In this document: positions 1-11,065 of the stretch, one piece after another
How the letters are laid out: every line of letters starts with the position of its first letter
Numbering within the stretch: the stretch's first letter is position 1
From: Chamaecrista fasciculata
Lineage: Eukaryota; Streptophyta; Magnoliopsida; Fabales; Fabaceae
Assembly: GCA_003254925.1 (NCBI GenBank)
Contig: QANZ01032916.1
Span: forward strand, 1-64,000
Length of the DNA: 64,000 nucleotides
Direction: 5' to 3'
Translations under genes and position numbers: made by a program
The notes under the pieces: model-generated
Seen by the model: the letters and a program-made list of their open reading frames with translations, nothing else
Told to the model about the DNA's origin: nothing
The model's database searches: none

Positions 1-66
1 AAATAAATATCTATATATTTTTTAGCAAGTAAATACATATATCTATATTTGCACTTTATAATAAGG

Positions 67-117
<51 letters not shown>
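67..117. repeat. (CAT)n microsatellite running into the DOX1 start codon
   Basis: About 17 uninterrupted CAT triplets end in the A and T of the DOX1 ATG (116-118), so the tract forms the end of the 5' leader. The tract holds no upstream ATG in any frame, because CATCAT yields ATC, TCA and CAT only. Length change would alter leader length but not the protein. Confidence 0.9.
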
Positions 118-3100
118 GGCGTCTTCTCTTTTCTCTTCATCATTCATCCACCCACGACTCCACCACATCGTCGCCAAAATGACCCTCTTTGACACCCTTC
201 TCTTCTATGTACGTAATCTAATCACTCTATCTATCAATATATATATATGCACAATATGCATTTATGTACATATATATGATTATTAATGTGTAACATGATT
301 CTCTGCTGTCTAAAGCTTTGTGTTGTCCATACTACTGTCAATAATAATTTTCAATTTTACAAAACACATGCATTTTGAATTTGAACAACAAGCTAAGAGG
401 CCCTCAGATGAAAAACTTATTATAAAGATATATTATATCATATTGCTCACTATGTTTTTGTGAAAATTAAATGCTTGTGTGAAATTTCTACATATATATA
501 TAGGTGATACATTTTGTGGACAAGCTCGGATTATGGCATAGGCTTCCGGTGTTATTGGGGTTAGCATACTTGGGAATTCGAAGGCACTTACACCAACGTT
601 ATAATCTCTTCCATGTTGGACAACATGGAATCAACGGCCAAGATTATGACACGCAAGAGTATGCGTATCGGACGGCCGACGGCACTTGCAATCATCCTCA
701 TGATGATCTGATTGGTAGCCAAGGGACTTTTTTTGGCCGGAGCATGCCGCCGGCGACTCTGAATTACGGGGTAAGATGGTCTTTTCACATGCTCTGTTTC
801 TGTATGTTATGTTTCCAAACTTTTCATTTTGGTCCCCTACTGCTGGAGAATGATATAACATGTGTGTCTGTATGTGTGTGTTGTAGTTGGTAGACCCACA
901 TCCTACGGTGGTAGCAACAAAGCTGCTAGAGAGGAAGAAGAAGATGAAAGAGACAGGGAAGCAATTCAATGTCATAGCATGTTCGTGGATACAGTTCATG
1001 ATTCATGACTGGATTGATCATTTAGAGGACACTCAACAAGTAAATACATATATATGTTGTTTTTTATTTTATGATGTTATTAATATAGATTTCATAAGTA
1101 TTTTTTTTTTAAAAAAAAACTTATATATATTTATTATTTTTAATTAGAGAATATATAAAAGAATAATAAGAGTTTAGATAAGATAATAACAATTCAATTG
1201 GTCAAAATCTCATATTGGTCCCTAAAGTATAGGGTAAATTGTGTTTTCATCCTTAAAGTAGTTTTTGTTCTTCACTTTTGTTTCTTAAAGTTTTCAATTT
1301 ATTCCTATTGTGATTTCATCTGGTCCCCATCCAAAATATTCCTGCCTCCTACCCACATGGGGTTATAATGGATCGACATGTAAATATCTATCAGACCATT
1401 TTATCCCAACCAAAACGTACACAGTGTTCATATATATAGCACATCTGTCAGTTCCCTTTCTATATATGACAATATCGTCCTTCTTAACAAAGTATACATC
1501 TAATATATTTCTTTAATCAGGTGGAAATTAGAGCACCTGATGGATATTTAGGTGGGTGTCCATTAAAGTCATTCAAGTTCTTCAAGACCAAGAGATTTAA
1601 AACCGGCTCTTCATTCATAAAGACCGGTTTCCTAAATATAAGAACCCCTTGGTGGTAAATAAAATTGATCCTACAATGTACTGAACTACTGAATACTGAT
1701 CATATTTAATTGGAGTAAACTAACAATTTAGTCCCTGAAAGATTACCGAACTGACAACTCAATCCCAGAAAGATTAAAAGGGTATATTAATTAGTCATTT
1801 TTATGAGCTAAATAGTATACCGTTTTAATCTTTTAGGGACTAAAAAGTATATCGTGTTGATCTTTAAGGGACTAAACTGTATATTTCAATCTTTTGGGTA
1901 CTGAGTTGTCAGCTGAGTAATCTTTCAGGGACCAAATTATTAGTTTACTCTATTTGTTTAGTTTAAACTCAGTGAAGCAAAACTTCATTAAGTTTAATTT
2001 TGGCATAAGGCTGCAATTAGGAATCTACAATGTTATTCATCATTTATCTTCAGATATGCAATATGAGGACTTGGTATTGATTTGTGTGGTTGGAGTAGGG
2101 ATGGGAGTGTGATATATGGGAATAACGAAAAGGGAATGAGAAGAGTGAGGACATTTAAAGATGGAAAATTGAAGATTTCATCAGATGGGCTTCTTGAGCA
2201 TGATGAGAAAGGTATTCCAATCTCAGGCGATGTAAGAAATTGTTGGGCTGGCTTTTCTCTTCTACAAGCCTTATTTGTCAAAGAGCACAATGCTGTATGT
2301 GATATGCTTAAAGTATGTTTACTCTTTTCCTTCCTCTTCAATTTACTGGATTTGCAGTAATCATTGTGATTTAATAGCCTAAATAATAATATAGTATAGA
2401 TAATAGTACTTTTGGTACCCCTAAAGTATGGGATAAGTTTCAGTTGTACTCTTAAAGTTTTTTTTTGAATCAATCGTACCAAGAGTACTTTTTTTTTATA
2501 CAATTGACCCAATAAAAACTTTGGGAGTTCAACTGAACTGACCTCATACTTTGGGGGTACCAAGAGTATTTTTGCCTATAGTATATATACAGTTAAAGTA
2601 AGGGATGATCATAGTACCCTATGGATCCCCTACACTCATGATCATCCCTATGTTAAAGTGTTTATCTTCAATACAATGAACTGCTTTCTGTCTTTCTGCT
2701 TACAGGTACACTATCCTGATTTTGATGATGAGCAACTCTATCGGCATGCGAGATTGGTGACTTCAGCAGTTCTTGCCAAGATTCATACAATTGATTGGAC
2801 TGTTGAACTCTTAAAGACTGACACTCTATTGGCAGGGATGAGGATCAATTGGTAAGGCAATGAAAAATTAGTAGTACCATAGCACAATGATATATAACTT
2901 AACGAGGGAGAAAAAGAAAAAATGCCCTTTGCAGCTATAGTTGCAACAAGTGATGTTTAATTCATGTTTGGCAGGTATGGATTTCTTGGGAAGAAATTCA
3001 AAGATTTATTTGGACATTTTTGTGGACCAATATTTAGTGGATTGGTTGGTCTTAAGAAGCCAAGAGATCATGGAGTCCCTTACTCACTTACTGAAGAGTT

Positions 3101-4971
3101 TGCAAGCGTTTACAGAATGCATTCACTTCTACCTGATGAAATTGTTGTTAGAGATATCAACAAGCCAACTATTGCAGAAGACAAGTGCCCTCCTATACTT
3201 AAAAAGTACAATACTATGTCTCTACTCTTTCTAACCCTATTAAGTTGTTATAACTTGACAGTGAGTGAAACCACTTTGTTTTCCTTCTAAAATTTTTTAA
3301 AACAAATTCAATTATGATCTTAAACTAAATTTTGTTGGAAAAAAATAATAATGACATGGAAAGCCAATGTTTGGTCAAAATCCTTTGTAGGTCAGAACAC
3401 TGTGCAGGTAGCTCTTATTGTGCCGTCGACAACCAGGTTTTGATACCAATTGATAGAGACTCGAGTGACCTTGGGGAACCCTCTCACAAAAGCTAGCTAT
3501 TAAAAAGGAAGAACCAAAGCACTTTATGTACTCCACTAAACATCCTGTTCTACTAATGGGACTTAAGCATCACATACTACCCAAGTCCATATCAGATATA
3601 AACTTAGAAATGGTTTTGTCATCAGAATTAAAATCTAAGTTCAATTGCATGTATGTTTTTAGGGTGCCTATGGAGGAATTGCTTGGAAAAGAAGGGGAAA
3701 GACAGCTCTCAAGAATTGGAATGGAGCAAATGCTGGTATCCATGGGCCATCAATCATGTGGAGCTACTGAGTTATGGAACTATCCCACATGGATGAGAAA
3801 CCTCATTTCCCATGATATCGACGGCGAAGATAGGCCTGATCCAGTTGACATGGCTGCCATGGAAGGTAGTCAGACCACTTCTTCTTCACCTTACAAGCAT
3901 TTTGTTAGAATCCCAGAATCTAGGATTCAAGAGAGAGGGACTCAAGGAGGAGAATCTCCATACTTGAGAGAGAAGAAGAGAAAGAGAGAATAGGATAACT
4001 GAAATTCTGATTCATTCACAACATATCATTAACTTACAACACACACATATATATAGACTTCCTAATAACTACCCATAATAACTACCTACATTCCCTAAAA
4101 CTACCCCATATAACTGCCACACATGATAACTATCATATATAAAAACATAAGACATAATGATACTAACAAATACATATATTATTCCTAATAATAATATATT
4201 AAATACTAGGATCCTAACACATTTCTTTTCTCTTGTTGCTCATATTTCCAACTTGATCTAAACAATGAATGTTTTATTATTAGTCTATAGAGACAGAGAA
4301 AGGGGAGTCCCGCGCTACAATGAGTTCAGAATAAACTCACTAATGATCCCTATTAGCAAGTGGGAAGATTTAACAGATGATAAAGAGGTCATTCAAGCTC
4401 TAACTGAGGTCTATGGTGATGATGTATGGAAGCTGGACTTGATAGTGGGATTACATGCAGAGAAGAAGATCAAAGGGTTTGCTATAAGTGAGACTGCTTT
4501 CTTTATTTTCCTAATAATGGCATCAAGGTATGATACGCACTCTATTCCAAAAACACAACAGAATTTGATATTTAGTTTGAATCATTAGTTTATGGTTAAA
4601 ATGCAAAAACCTCTTTGCACTTTAGTTTTTGTGCAAAAAATCCTCTGAACTTTTGATTGTGTAAAAGACCCACTTTTGATTGTATTCTTTTTTTTTTGGG
4701 CCTGAATTTATTCTTCTTTTCATCAATGATGAATTGATGATATAGGAGGCTTGAAGCTGACCGCTTCTTCACAACCAATTTCAACTCTGAAACATACACA
4801 GGGAAAGGACTTGAATGGGTGAACAGAACAGAAAGCTTGAAGGATGTAATTGACAGGCATTTCCCTGAGATGACTAAGAAATGGATGAGGTGCTCAAGTG
4901 CATTCTCTGTTTGGAATTCAGAGCCAGATCCCACCAACTACATTCCTCTATATTTAAGACCAGCCACCTAA
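116..4971 (+). CDS. DOX1: alpha-dioxygenase (fatty-acid alpha-DOX), 10 exons, complete
   Basis: Haem enzyme of the animal-peroxidase/cyclooxygenase superfamily that adds O2 to the alpha carbon of fatty acids, giving 2-hydroperoxides in plant oxylipin defence. Exons: 116-208, 504-770, 887-1039, 1521-1654, 2099-2312, 2706-2851, 2975-3205, 3663-3865, 4284-4527, 4746-4971. They sum to 1,911 nt (636 aa), close to the roughly 640 aa usual for the family, and all phases agree. Family landmarks seen are the distal-histidine segment WIQFMIHDWIDHLED (exon 3), WTVELLKTDTLLAGMR (exon 6) and VYRMHSLLPDE (exon 7), the last holding the Tyr and proximal His known in alpha-DOX. The C terminus reads YIPLYLRPAT. 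The start was chosen as the first ATG, giving MASSLFSS and then in-phase splicing. Introns hold TIR elements (1712-1950, 2398-2577), a retroelement scrap and a solo LTR (3903-4219). No break was found in the exons. Confidence 0.95.
1712..1950. mobile_element. small TIR element in DOX1 intron 4
   Basis: The first and last roughly 55 bases are inverted copies: GGAGTAAACTAACAATTTAG at the left, and its near complement ending in TTAGTTTACTC at the right. There is no coding capacity. Flanks TATTTAATT and TATTTGTTT match 7 of 9 bases, suggesting a decayed 9-bp target duplication as made by Mutator-like elements. Class is inferred. Confidence 0.65.
2398..2577. mobile_element. 180-bp TIR element in DOX1 intron 5
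   Basis: Inverted ends of about 65 bp are built from GGTACCCC(T/C)AAAGTATG blocks. The element is flanked on both sides by the 7-bp direct repeat ATAGTAT (2391-2397 and 2578-2584), read as the target-site duplication. It has no ORF. Confidence 0.75.
3420..3560 (-). mobile_element. possible retroelement scrap with a primer-binding-site-like motif
   Basis: On the minus strand, TTGGTATCAAAACCTGG (about 3435-3452) resembles the initiator-Met-tRNA primer-binding site of plant LTR retroelements (TGGTATCAGAGC type). It sits inside DOX1 intron 7. No LTR pair or coding domain is visible, so this is a weak call. Confidence 0.25.
3903..4219. mobile_element. solo LTR (317 bp) in DOX1 intron 8
   Basis: The segment begins TGTTAGAATCCC and ends GATCCTAACA, i.e. 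TG...CA ends with a 6-bp inverted terminus TGTTAG/CTAACA. It is flanked by an exact 5-bp duplication CATTT (3898-3902 and 4220-4224), the usual retrovirus-like integration footprint. There is no internal gag-pol, so it is a solo LTR left by recombination. Its first roughly 90 bases recur inverted at 16104-16228. Confidence 0.88.
4586..4672. repeat. one-ended TIR-element fragment in DOX1 intron 9
   Basis: The phrase ATGCAAAAACCTCTTTGCAC with later reiteration resembles the end of the element at 5970-6150 (GCATAAAACCCCCCATGAAC). No opposite end is found nearby, so it is a fragment. Confidence 0.35.
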
Positions 4972-5100
4972 GTTAATTTTCATGATGGATCCCTTTGTCT
5001 GCAACAATCCACAGCTTTATTGTTGTAATTGGACTTTCAAGATAGGATAAGCTCTGTGCATAGCTAAATGTTGTTGTAAATAGTGTATATATTCGTGTCA

Positions 5101-5106
5101 AATAAA
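5101..5106 (+). terminator. DOX1 poly(A) signal AATAAA
   Basis: A canonical AATAAA lies 130 nt after the DOX1 stop codon, followed by AT-rich sequence. The spacing suits a plant near-upstream element. The rest of the gap up to 5532 shows no gene. Confidence 0.5.
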
Positions 5107-5969
5107 GAGAAAAACTTTGTCTATAGCTGTAATAAGTTAAAATGTGATAACATGGTGAAACTAAATAATATCTTATGCTTTTCCTGACTTTTTAATTTAC
5201 CAAAAAGTTACGATATATCTCTTAAGAATAGTGTCATTGTAATACAACTCGAATTACCATTATACTATATCCTTACACATAATCCCAACATATATATGTG
5301 TGTTCCAATTCCATTGCTGTCATTTAAGAGATGTTCACCTAGTAATGCTTCTTTACTTCTCCGATAGTCACAATTCTAAACATTTTTATGCATCATCACA
5401 GAAAGATCAGTGCAATTAGAGCCATAAAAGATCATTTTATTCAGGAACATTTATTGATCATTGACCAAGTTCATGTGATTACATTTGCAAAGAGACCCTC
5501 ACTAACCCAAAACCACACATAAATTATGATCATCACTGCTTCTTTCTGGTAAGAAGTTGCTTGAACCAATATGCAGACATCTTGGGGTATCTCTTGAGGG
5601 TTTTGAAATCAACATAGACAATGCCAAACCTTGATGTGTAGCCCAATCTCCATTCAAAATTGTCAAGCAATGACCATGCAAAGTAGCCAACCACATTTGC
5701 TCCTTCATCAGCTGCCTTCTTTAGTTGAGTTAAGTAGCCTTTGTAGTAGTTGATCCTTGTGGTGTCATGCAATCCCTTAGGAAGTGTTACATTACCAGGG
5801 TCATCCATGCCTACCATTAAAATCATAAACTTGTCAAGGACTAGTTCCAACTCAAAAAAGCTTAAGATACTAAGTAAAAAGAACCCATAAATAATTGGTT
5901 TTCTTGTAATCTAACATGTCCATACTCCCTAACATGAATAATATCCACGGGTTTATGAATAGTTAGTTT

Positions 5970-6150
5970 ATGTCTAAATTGCATAAAACCCCCCATGAAC
6001 TTCGTAAAGTGACGAAAAACTCCCTGAACTTTTGCTTTTGTGAAAAATTCTTGATTTTTTCAATGAAAATTTCAACAAAAGGGGTTATTTGGTCAAGGGT
6101 CTTTTAGCCCAAATGACTAAAATTCAAAGGGGTTTTATGCAATTTAGCCT
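5970..6150. mobile_element. short TIR element in a GH1 pseudogene intron
   Basis: The left end TAAATTGCATAAAACCCC mirrors the right end GGGGTTTTATGCAATTTAG. About 180 bp, with no coding potential. It lies in the intron between 5533-5810 and 6285-6387. Confidence 0.6.
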
Positions 6151-6566
6151 TAATTTATATGATGATCTCTAACTAAACAAATGATATCAGATTTAGTTTT
6201 TCCAAAGTCAGTGAGGAACTAATCTCTTATAGCAACAAAGAAGAAATTATGACAGAAACTACAAAAAAGTCATGTGGAGCTTACCATTTTCAGATAAGAT
6301 CACCGTTGGGTTTCCATATCGCTCCTTGATGTAAATTAGTGCTTTGTACAATCCCCATGGAACATTGTAGAGCCAATATGAGTTTGCCTGCAAAATTTTC
6401 CAATTATAACAAAGTTATTGCATGATCTTTGCATTTACAAAGCAGATTTGTCATTTGGTATCAAACTTACTCTTGGACCAATAGGCACTCCATTCTTTGC
6501 ATCTTCAATGTCCATGAGAAAATCAATATCAGTAGTGAGAATTGCCAGAAAGTATAATTGTCTTTC

Positions 6567-6832
6567 AGTAAACTATCAATTTAGTCCTTGGATTATGTGG
6601 GCATCAAGGTTTTAGTCCTCAAATTTTTGAAATGTTTAATTTAGTCCCTAAAAATTCGTAACTTGTTGCAATTTAATCCCTCCAAGGACTGAGTGGTACA
6701 TTGTTAATGTTCATGGAGGGACTAACTTGTAACAAGTTATGAAGTTTTAGGAACTAAACCAAACATTTCAAAAGATGAAAGACTAAAATAACAATGTCAA
6801 TATAATCTAAGGACTAAAATGTCAATTTACTC
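6567..6832. mobile_element. TIR element in a GH1 pseudogene intron
   Basis: AGTAAACTATCAATTTAGTCC at the left faces a complementary right end, GACTAAAATGTCAATTTACT. The inner part carries further paired TTTAGTCC blocks. It is a non-coding MITE-sized element of about 266 bp. Confidence 0.65.
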
Positions 6833-7378
6833 TTTTTGTTAATGACTGTAAGGGAAGGTTTATCTTACAAGCAAATCCAACATTCCAGTCTTGTTGATAA
6901 CCTGGGACTTTAGGTTTTGGCTGATGGTTATCATACATGTAGTAAGTAGTGTACTGATTGATACCGACAAAATCGATCGATCCCTTCACAATCTTAACTT
7001 CCTCCTCTGTGAACTTGGGGAGCCTTTCCCCGACAATTCCTTGCATAGTTCTTGGATACTCCCCATATACAAGAGGGTGAATGAACCTGCATGAATTCAA
7101 AAACTGTTATTCAAGTTATTAAACTAGGAAAAAGGCTGTATGTTACAAATGTTCAAAGCTTTTACCATCCAACATGAAAATCTCTGGCTCTCTGAGCTGC
7201 ATAGTTATCAGCCTTTGATCTTGTAAGAGGTTCATACCACACAAAATCCAAAAGTATTCCAATCCTTCCCTTTTGTTTTTCCTGAAAACTCATCACCCAC
7301 ATTACAATTTGCTTGCTGTCTTTACCTTTTACCTTTTCCCATCAAGTGTGATAGTCACTTCAAATATTGATCGAGATT

Positions 7379-7669
7379 AGAGTAAATTAATGATTTAGTT
7401 CTTGAAAAATAAAATTATAAGACTTAGGTGATATATCAACCATTAAATTTGAATTAATATCTTTAACAAAATGACCAAATTGATTGTAACTGCATTACTT
7501 AGAGACTTTTCATCTTTCAAGAACCAAATCATTAAAGGGCCAACCCAATTCGAGTTCCCACTTGGTGCGGGTGCTGGGGAAGGAACCCACGACCTCAGAC
7601 CTCACGGCAAGCGTGCTTACCGCTGAGCCAAGTCGGCCCTTCTCAAGAACCAAATCATTAATTTACTTT
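7379..7669. mobile_element. TIR element split by a nested SINE
   Basis: The left end AGAGTAAATTAATGATTTAG is complementary to the right end, which closes with AATCATTAATTTACT. The right arm is interrupted by the SINE at 7536-7642 and its duplicated target. Without the insert, the element would be about 165 bp. Confidence 0.6.
7536..7642 (-). mobile_element. tRNA-derived SINE, 107 bp
   Basis: The minus strand reads GGGCCGACTTGGCTCAGCGG, an A-box-like sequence (TGGCTCAGCGG), followed about 35 nt later by GTGGGTTCCTTCC, a decayed B box. It is bounded by an exact 19-bp duplication (7517-7535 and 7643-7661). That is long, as expected for LINE-driven retroposition. No A-rich tail is visible; the 3' end reads GGGTTGGCCCT. 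Confidence 0.75.
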
Positions 7670-8123
7670 TAATATTATTACCTGGTACTTCTCTCGGTAT
7701 CTCTGAACTGCAGCCGCGTGCGATAAGATCAGATTGTGCGCAACAATGTAAGGTTCAGTGCCTGAATTCCCAACAGAGCAATTTCCATATTCCTTTGAGC
7801 ATCTTCCTGGAGCAAAGAATCCATTATCATAACCAAGAGTTGCCACTACCCTAGGCTCATTGAATGTCATCCAGTTCTTCACTCTCTCCAAAAGTCTTGA
7901 AACAAAAATCTGCATAATCTGCAAAATCTTTCCTGTAAAATTTTTGAAACTTTCATCAGATACCATGTATATATATGAACATATATACTTATATAAGAAC
8001 TTATTTCAGTAGGAAAATATGCTTGTTGAACTTACACTACATTGCGGCTTAATAGACATTGTATCTCAACCTCTAGAGCTAAGGGAAGATCATAATGGTA
8101 GAGATTTGCATATGGAGTAATGC

Positions 8124-8532
8124 CTGAAAGAGTTTCAGATTGTCATAAGTCCAAGGACTTTTTTGCACAATAACTAAAGTTTTTCATTTAAACATTTGTT
8201 TGAAGCTATGTGTGACCCAATTTTCATTGCCATGCCAATATGAAAGAAAAAAAAAAAAAAGAAAGTTGCTCCCCTGTTTCGCTTTGGAAGACAAGAATAT
8301 ACAACTCTATACAAAAGTTGCAATATATAGATATAATTTAATGTATATATTCAAAAATTAGGGATCTTCAATTTGATCAAGTTTTTATTTACAATTATAT
8401 ACCCCTTCCCTCTTTTTTTATTCACACAAAGTATCAAAGTAATCATATTTAGGATACATTAAATATGAATATATTTTTTAATAAATATTAAAACGCAAAT
8501 CCATTTTATTGTAACAAGGATTAAATAAATTA
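8124..8532. other. AT-rich spacer upstream of the GH1 remnant
   Basis: I searched this stretch on the minus strand for the missing upstream GH1 exons and saw none. It is AT-rich with homopolymer runs and no supported feature. Confidence 0.5.
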
Positions 8533-8902
8533 AAGTAAAAAGTACTAATTTCGTCCCCAAATTTTACATCAGCTTTCAATTTCATCCCTTCTCTTTTTTA
8601 TTGTCAATTTCATCCCCAATGTTTCATATTTTGGTCAATTTTATCTTTTGCTCTTACTTTAGCCAAATATTAACAATAGTATCTACGAGACTAATGATAT
8701 GTAATATAAAATTGATAGAAAAATAAACTCAAATCTTAACTCATATTGAAAAATAGGATGCAGTCTTTTGTTAATTTATTAAAACAAGTTAGTCAAAAGA
8801 TGACTAAAATGTAAAACATTGGGGACGAAATTGACAGTAAAAAAAGATTGGGGACAAAATTGACAGTCGATGAAATTTGAGGACAAAATTAGTGCTTTGC
8901 CA
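8533..8902. mobile_element. TIR element, about 370 bp
   Basis: Left blocks TACTAATTTCGTCCCCAAAT and CAATTTCATCCCCAATGTTT are mirrored at the right by AACATTGGGGACGAAATTGA and AGGACAAAATTAGTGCTTTG. There is no ORF of note. It is the first of three consecutive inverted-repeat elements. Confidence 0.7.
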
Positions 8903-8970
8903 AAAATTGAAGAACTCAAGTATATTGTTTCTTAAAACAGAATTAATTTTTCAGAGATAGCTCTTTTTTC

Positions 8971-9370
8971 GGGCAAAAAAAATCAAATTATAAATTTAGT
9001 CATATATCTTTTACTTAATTTCCAATTTGGTCCTGTATATCTATTTTTTTCTGCACTTTTGGTCTCATATCTTTGTAACAAATTCTAATTTGGTCTCATA
9101 TCATTTTTTGTCCTATATCTTTTGGTCAAGTTGGAGAATTGGTCCTATATCTTTACAAAAAGTTTCACCATCAGTTCATTCTCACCCAAAGACATAAGAC
9201 CAATTCTGCACACCTGACCTTAAAATATGAGACCGGTTCTACATTTAAGACAAAGATATAAAACCAAATCTACAATAAAAAAAAAGGATACCTGACTCGA
9301 AGATACTACGAGACCAAATTGAAAACTGAATGAAAGATATGAGACCAAATTTACACTTTGACCCAAAAAA
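8971..9370. mobile_element. TIR element, about 400 bp
   Basis: GGGCAAAAAAAATCAAATTA at the left pairs with a right end reading TTTACACTTTGACCCAAAAA. Both arms carry repeated TTTGGTC-type blocks. It is non-coding and sits immediately after the preceding element. Confidence 0.65.
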
Positions 9371-9514
9371 AATTACCGGGGTTTTTGACAAAAAGATCCC
9401 AAATGCTGGGGCCACGGCCATCAAGAAAACCTAACAAACTCTCATTTCAGTTTCGCGCCAAAACTAAGAGAGAGAAAAAGCTCTCACCACAGAGAGAAAA
9501 ATATATTATTGGTT

Positions 9515-10643
9515 CTCTTCACCCCTTCACAAAGATCAAAATGTTTAATTTAATTTAAGAAGATTTAATATATTTTTGTGACAAAACTAGTAACAATTTT
9601 TTAAAGGGTTAATTGTATTAGAAGAAATATTTAAAAAATATATAATTTAAAACGCAAGAAATAATATAAATGAAATTTTATAATTAAAAATTTTTTATGA
9701 CCAATAATATTCACAACCTGTATATTATTTTGGCCAAATCTCTATTTTCATCCTTAATGTTTGCCTAAGATTCCATTTTAGTCCATAAAGCCTTTTTTTA
9801 ATTTTGTTTTAGTCCCTAAAGTTGTCAAGAAGTTTTACCATTAGTATCTGAGTCATTTTCATCAACTTTCTTCCATTGGAAAAAATAAAAGAAAGGAGGA
9901 AATTGTAAAATGACCCCAAACAAAGTGAGTTTTATTTAAAATTTTGGATCTGATTCTCTTCTTTTCTCATCTTCTTTACACATTCTTTGGGATGTTTTAA
10001 GATATTTCAAGGTAGAGTCTTCAAAGGAAATTCTATTGTTTTGGAAATCATTTGAACCCCATAGTTATCGGAATCTGTAGGGACTAAAGTGCATTTCCCC
10101 AAAATTTGGACCGTTATGTAATTCTCGCATTGCTTCAACTTTGGGAAAAACGTAATTACATTTTGTGCCCAAATAATTTTACAAAAGTTCATTAAAGTCC
10201 TTGAGAGTTATGGTTTAGGGACCCTGATGAAAAAAATAAAAGTTATTGGGATTCATTTTGAATTTTTTCCTTTAATTTCTTTTCTTTTTTACTAAGTGGA
10301 TGGAAATGACATAGAGATTAATGACAAAACTTCTTGGCAACTTTGAAGACTAAAATGGAATAAAAAATGCTTTAGGGTCTAAAATGAAATCTTGGACAAA
10401 TATTAGGGACGAAAATAGTGTTTGGGCCAAAACAATTTATATAGTGAATATTATTGGTCATAGAAAAGTTTTAATTATAAAATTTCATTTATATTATTTC
10501 TTGCGTTTTAAATTATATATTTTTTAAATATTTCTTCTAATACAATTAACCCTTTAAAAAATTGTTACTAGTTTTGTCACAAAAATATATTAAATCTTAT
10601 ATAAATTAAATTAAACATTTTGATCTTTGTGAAGGGGTGAAGA
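9515..10643. mobile_element. 1.1-kb long-TIR element
   Basis: The left arm starts CTTCACCCCTTCACAAAGATC; the right arm ends in its complement, GATCTTTGTGAAGGGGTGAAG. Complementarity continues for roughly 300-400 bp per arm. The interior also contains mirrored TTTTAGTCCCTAAAG blocks. No transposase is present. I could not find a clean target duplication. It is probably a non-autonomous Mutator-like or foldback element. Confidence 0.75.
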
Positions 10644-11065
10644 CACTTCCTGAAGCCTTTAGATATAAATTAAATCTTATTGTTATTTATTTCAGCCTGC
10701 GTAGGGTGTCTTATTTAACAGAGATGATGGGGAATTTGGGTTTTTTTATGACGTGGCACTTTCTGAAGCCTTTAGATATTTTTGGATGGCTAGGATGAAG
10801 AGAAATGGAGAGAATGGAGAAAAAAATTAATGGAGATGATCCATTCCCTTGGGCAAAGCTTGCTTATGCCTATGAAATATGAATTATATAACTGGTCGGG
10901 TTAGTGAGGAATGAGTACAACGACGATGGCACGGCGAGAGTGACTTCCGGACATACCCCATTCGTATGAAATTCGAAAACTATATAACCATTGCCGTTCA
11001 AATTCCGAGCTACAACAGCTTTCTTCTTTGCGCCAAAATCACTGTGAAGCCTTCATCTTCATCCC
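10644..11065 (+). promoter_or_regulatory. FLD upstream region
   Basis: The gene-free stretch before the FLD start has a TATA-like CTATATAA near 10979 and an ACGT-core GACGTGGCAC near 10750. A short segment (TTCCTGAAGCCTTTAGATAT, about 10647) is repeated near 10760. Promoter assignment rests on position only. Confidence 0.4.

Larger units (their letters stand above)
5533..8123 (-). pseudogene. GH1 beta-glucosidase pseudogene (BGLU44-like), 5' truncated and frameshifted
   Basis: Glycoside hydrolase family 1, most like the plant BGLU44 beta-glucosidase/beta-mannosidase group. Recognisable exons in coding order: 8036-8123, 7682-7932, 7166-7281, 6869-7086, 6471-6502, 6285-6387, 5533-5810 (stop 5533-5535). 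The acid/base motif TFNEP and the nucleophile motif SENG are both present, and all junction phases agree except within 7682-7932. That exon is 251 nt where 253 are needed. Near 7882-7889 the GA run encoding FGERVKNW lacks 2 bases, so [15 protein letters not shown] and ERVKNWMTF lie in different frames. Exons for roughly the first 130 residues (signal peptide, TSAYQ region) are absent upstream, where inverted-repeat elements begin. A sequencing error could explain the 2-bp loss but not the missing 5' part. Confidence 0.85.

Noticed and set aside
67-117. CRISPR-like regular array
   Set aside because: A simple trinucleotide repeat; no spacers, and this is a plant nuclear genome.
504-999. Overlapping minus-strand ORFs opposite DOX1 exons 2 and 3
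   Set aside because: Antisense shadows of real exons; they cross introns and lack any family resemblance.
7536-7642. Possible small TIR element instead of a SINE
   Set aside because: Ends AGGGCCAAC/GTCGGCCCT are weakly mirrored, but the 19-bp duplication is far too long for DNA transposons and tRNA-like boxes are present.
9358-9558. 66-codon basic ORF
   Set aside because: It spans the ends of two TIR elements; not a gene.
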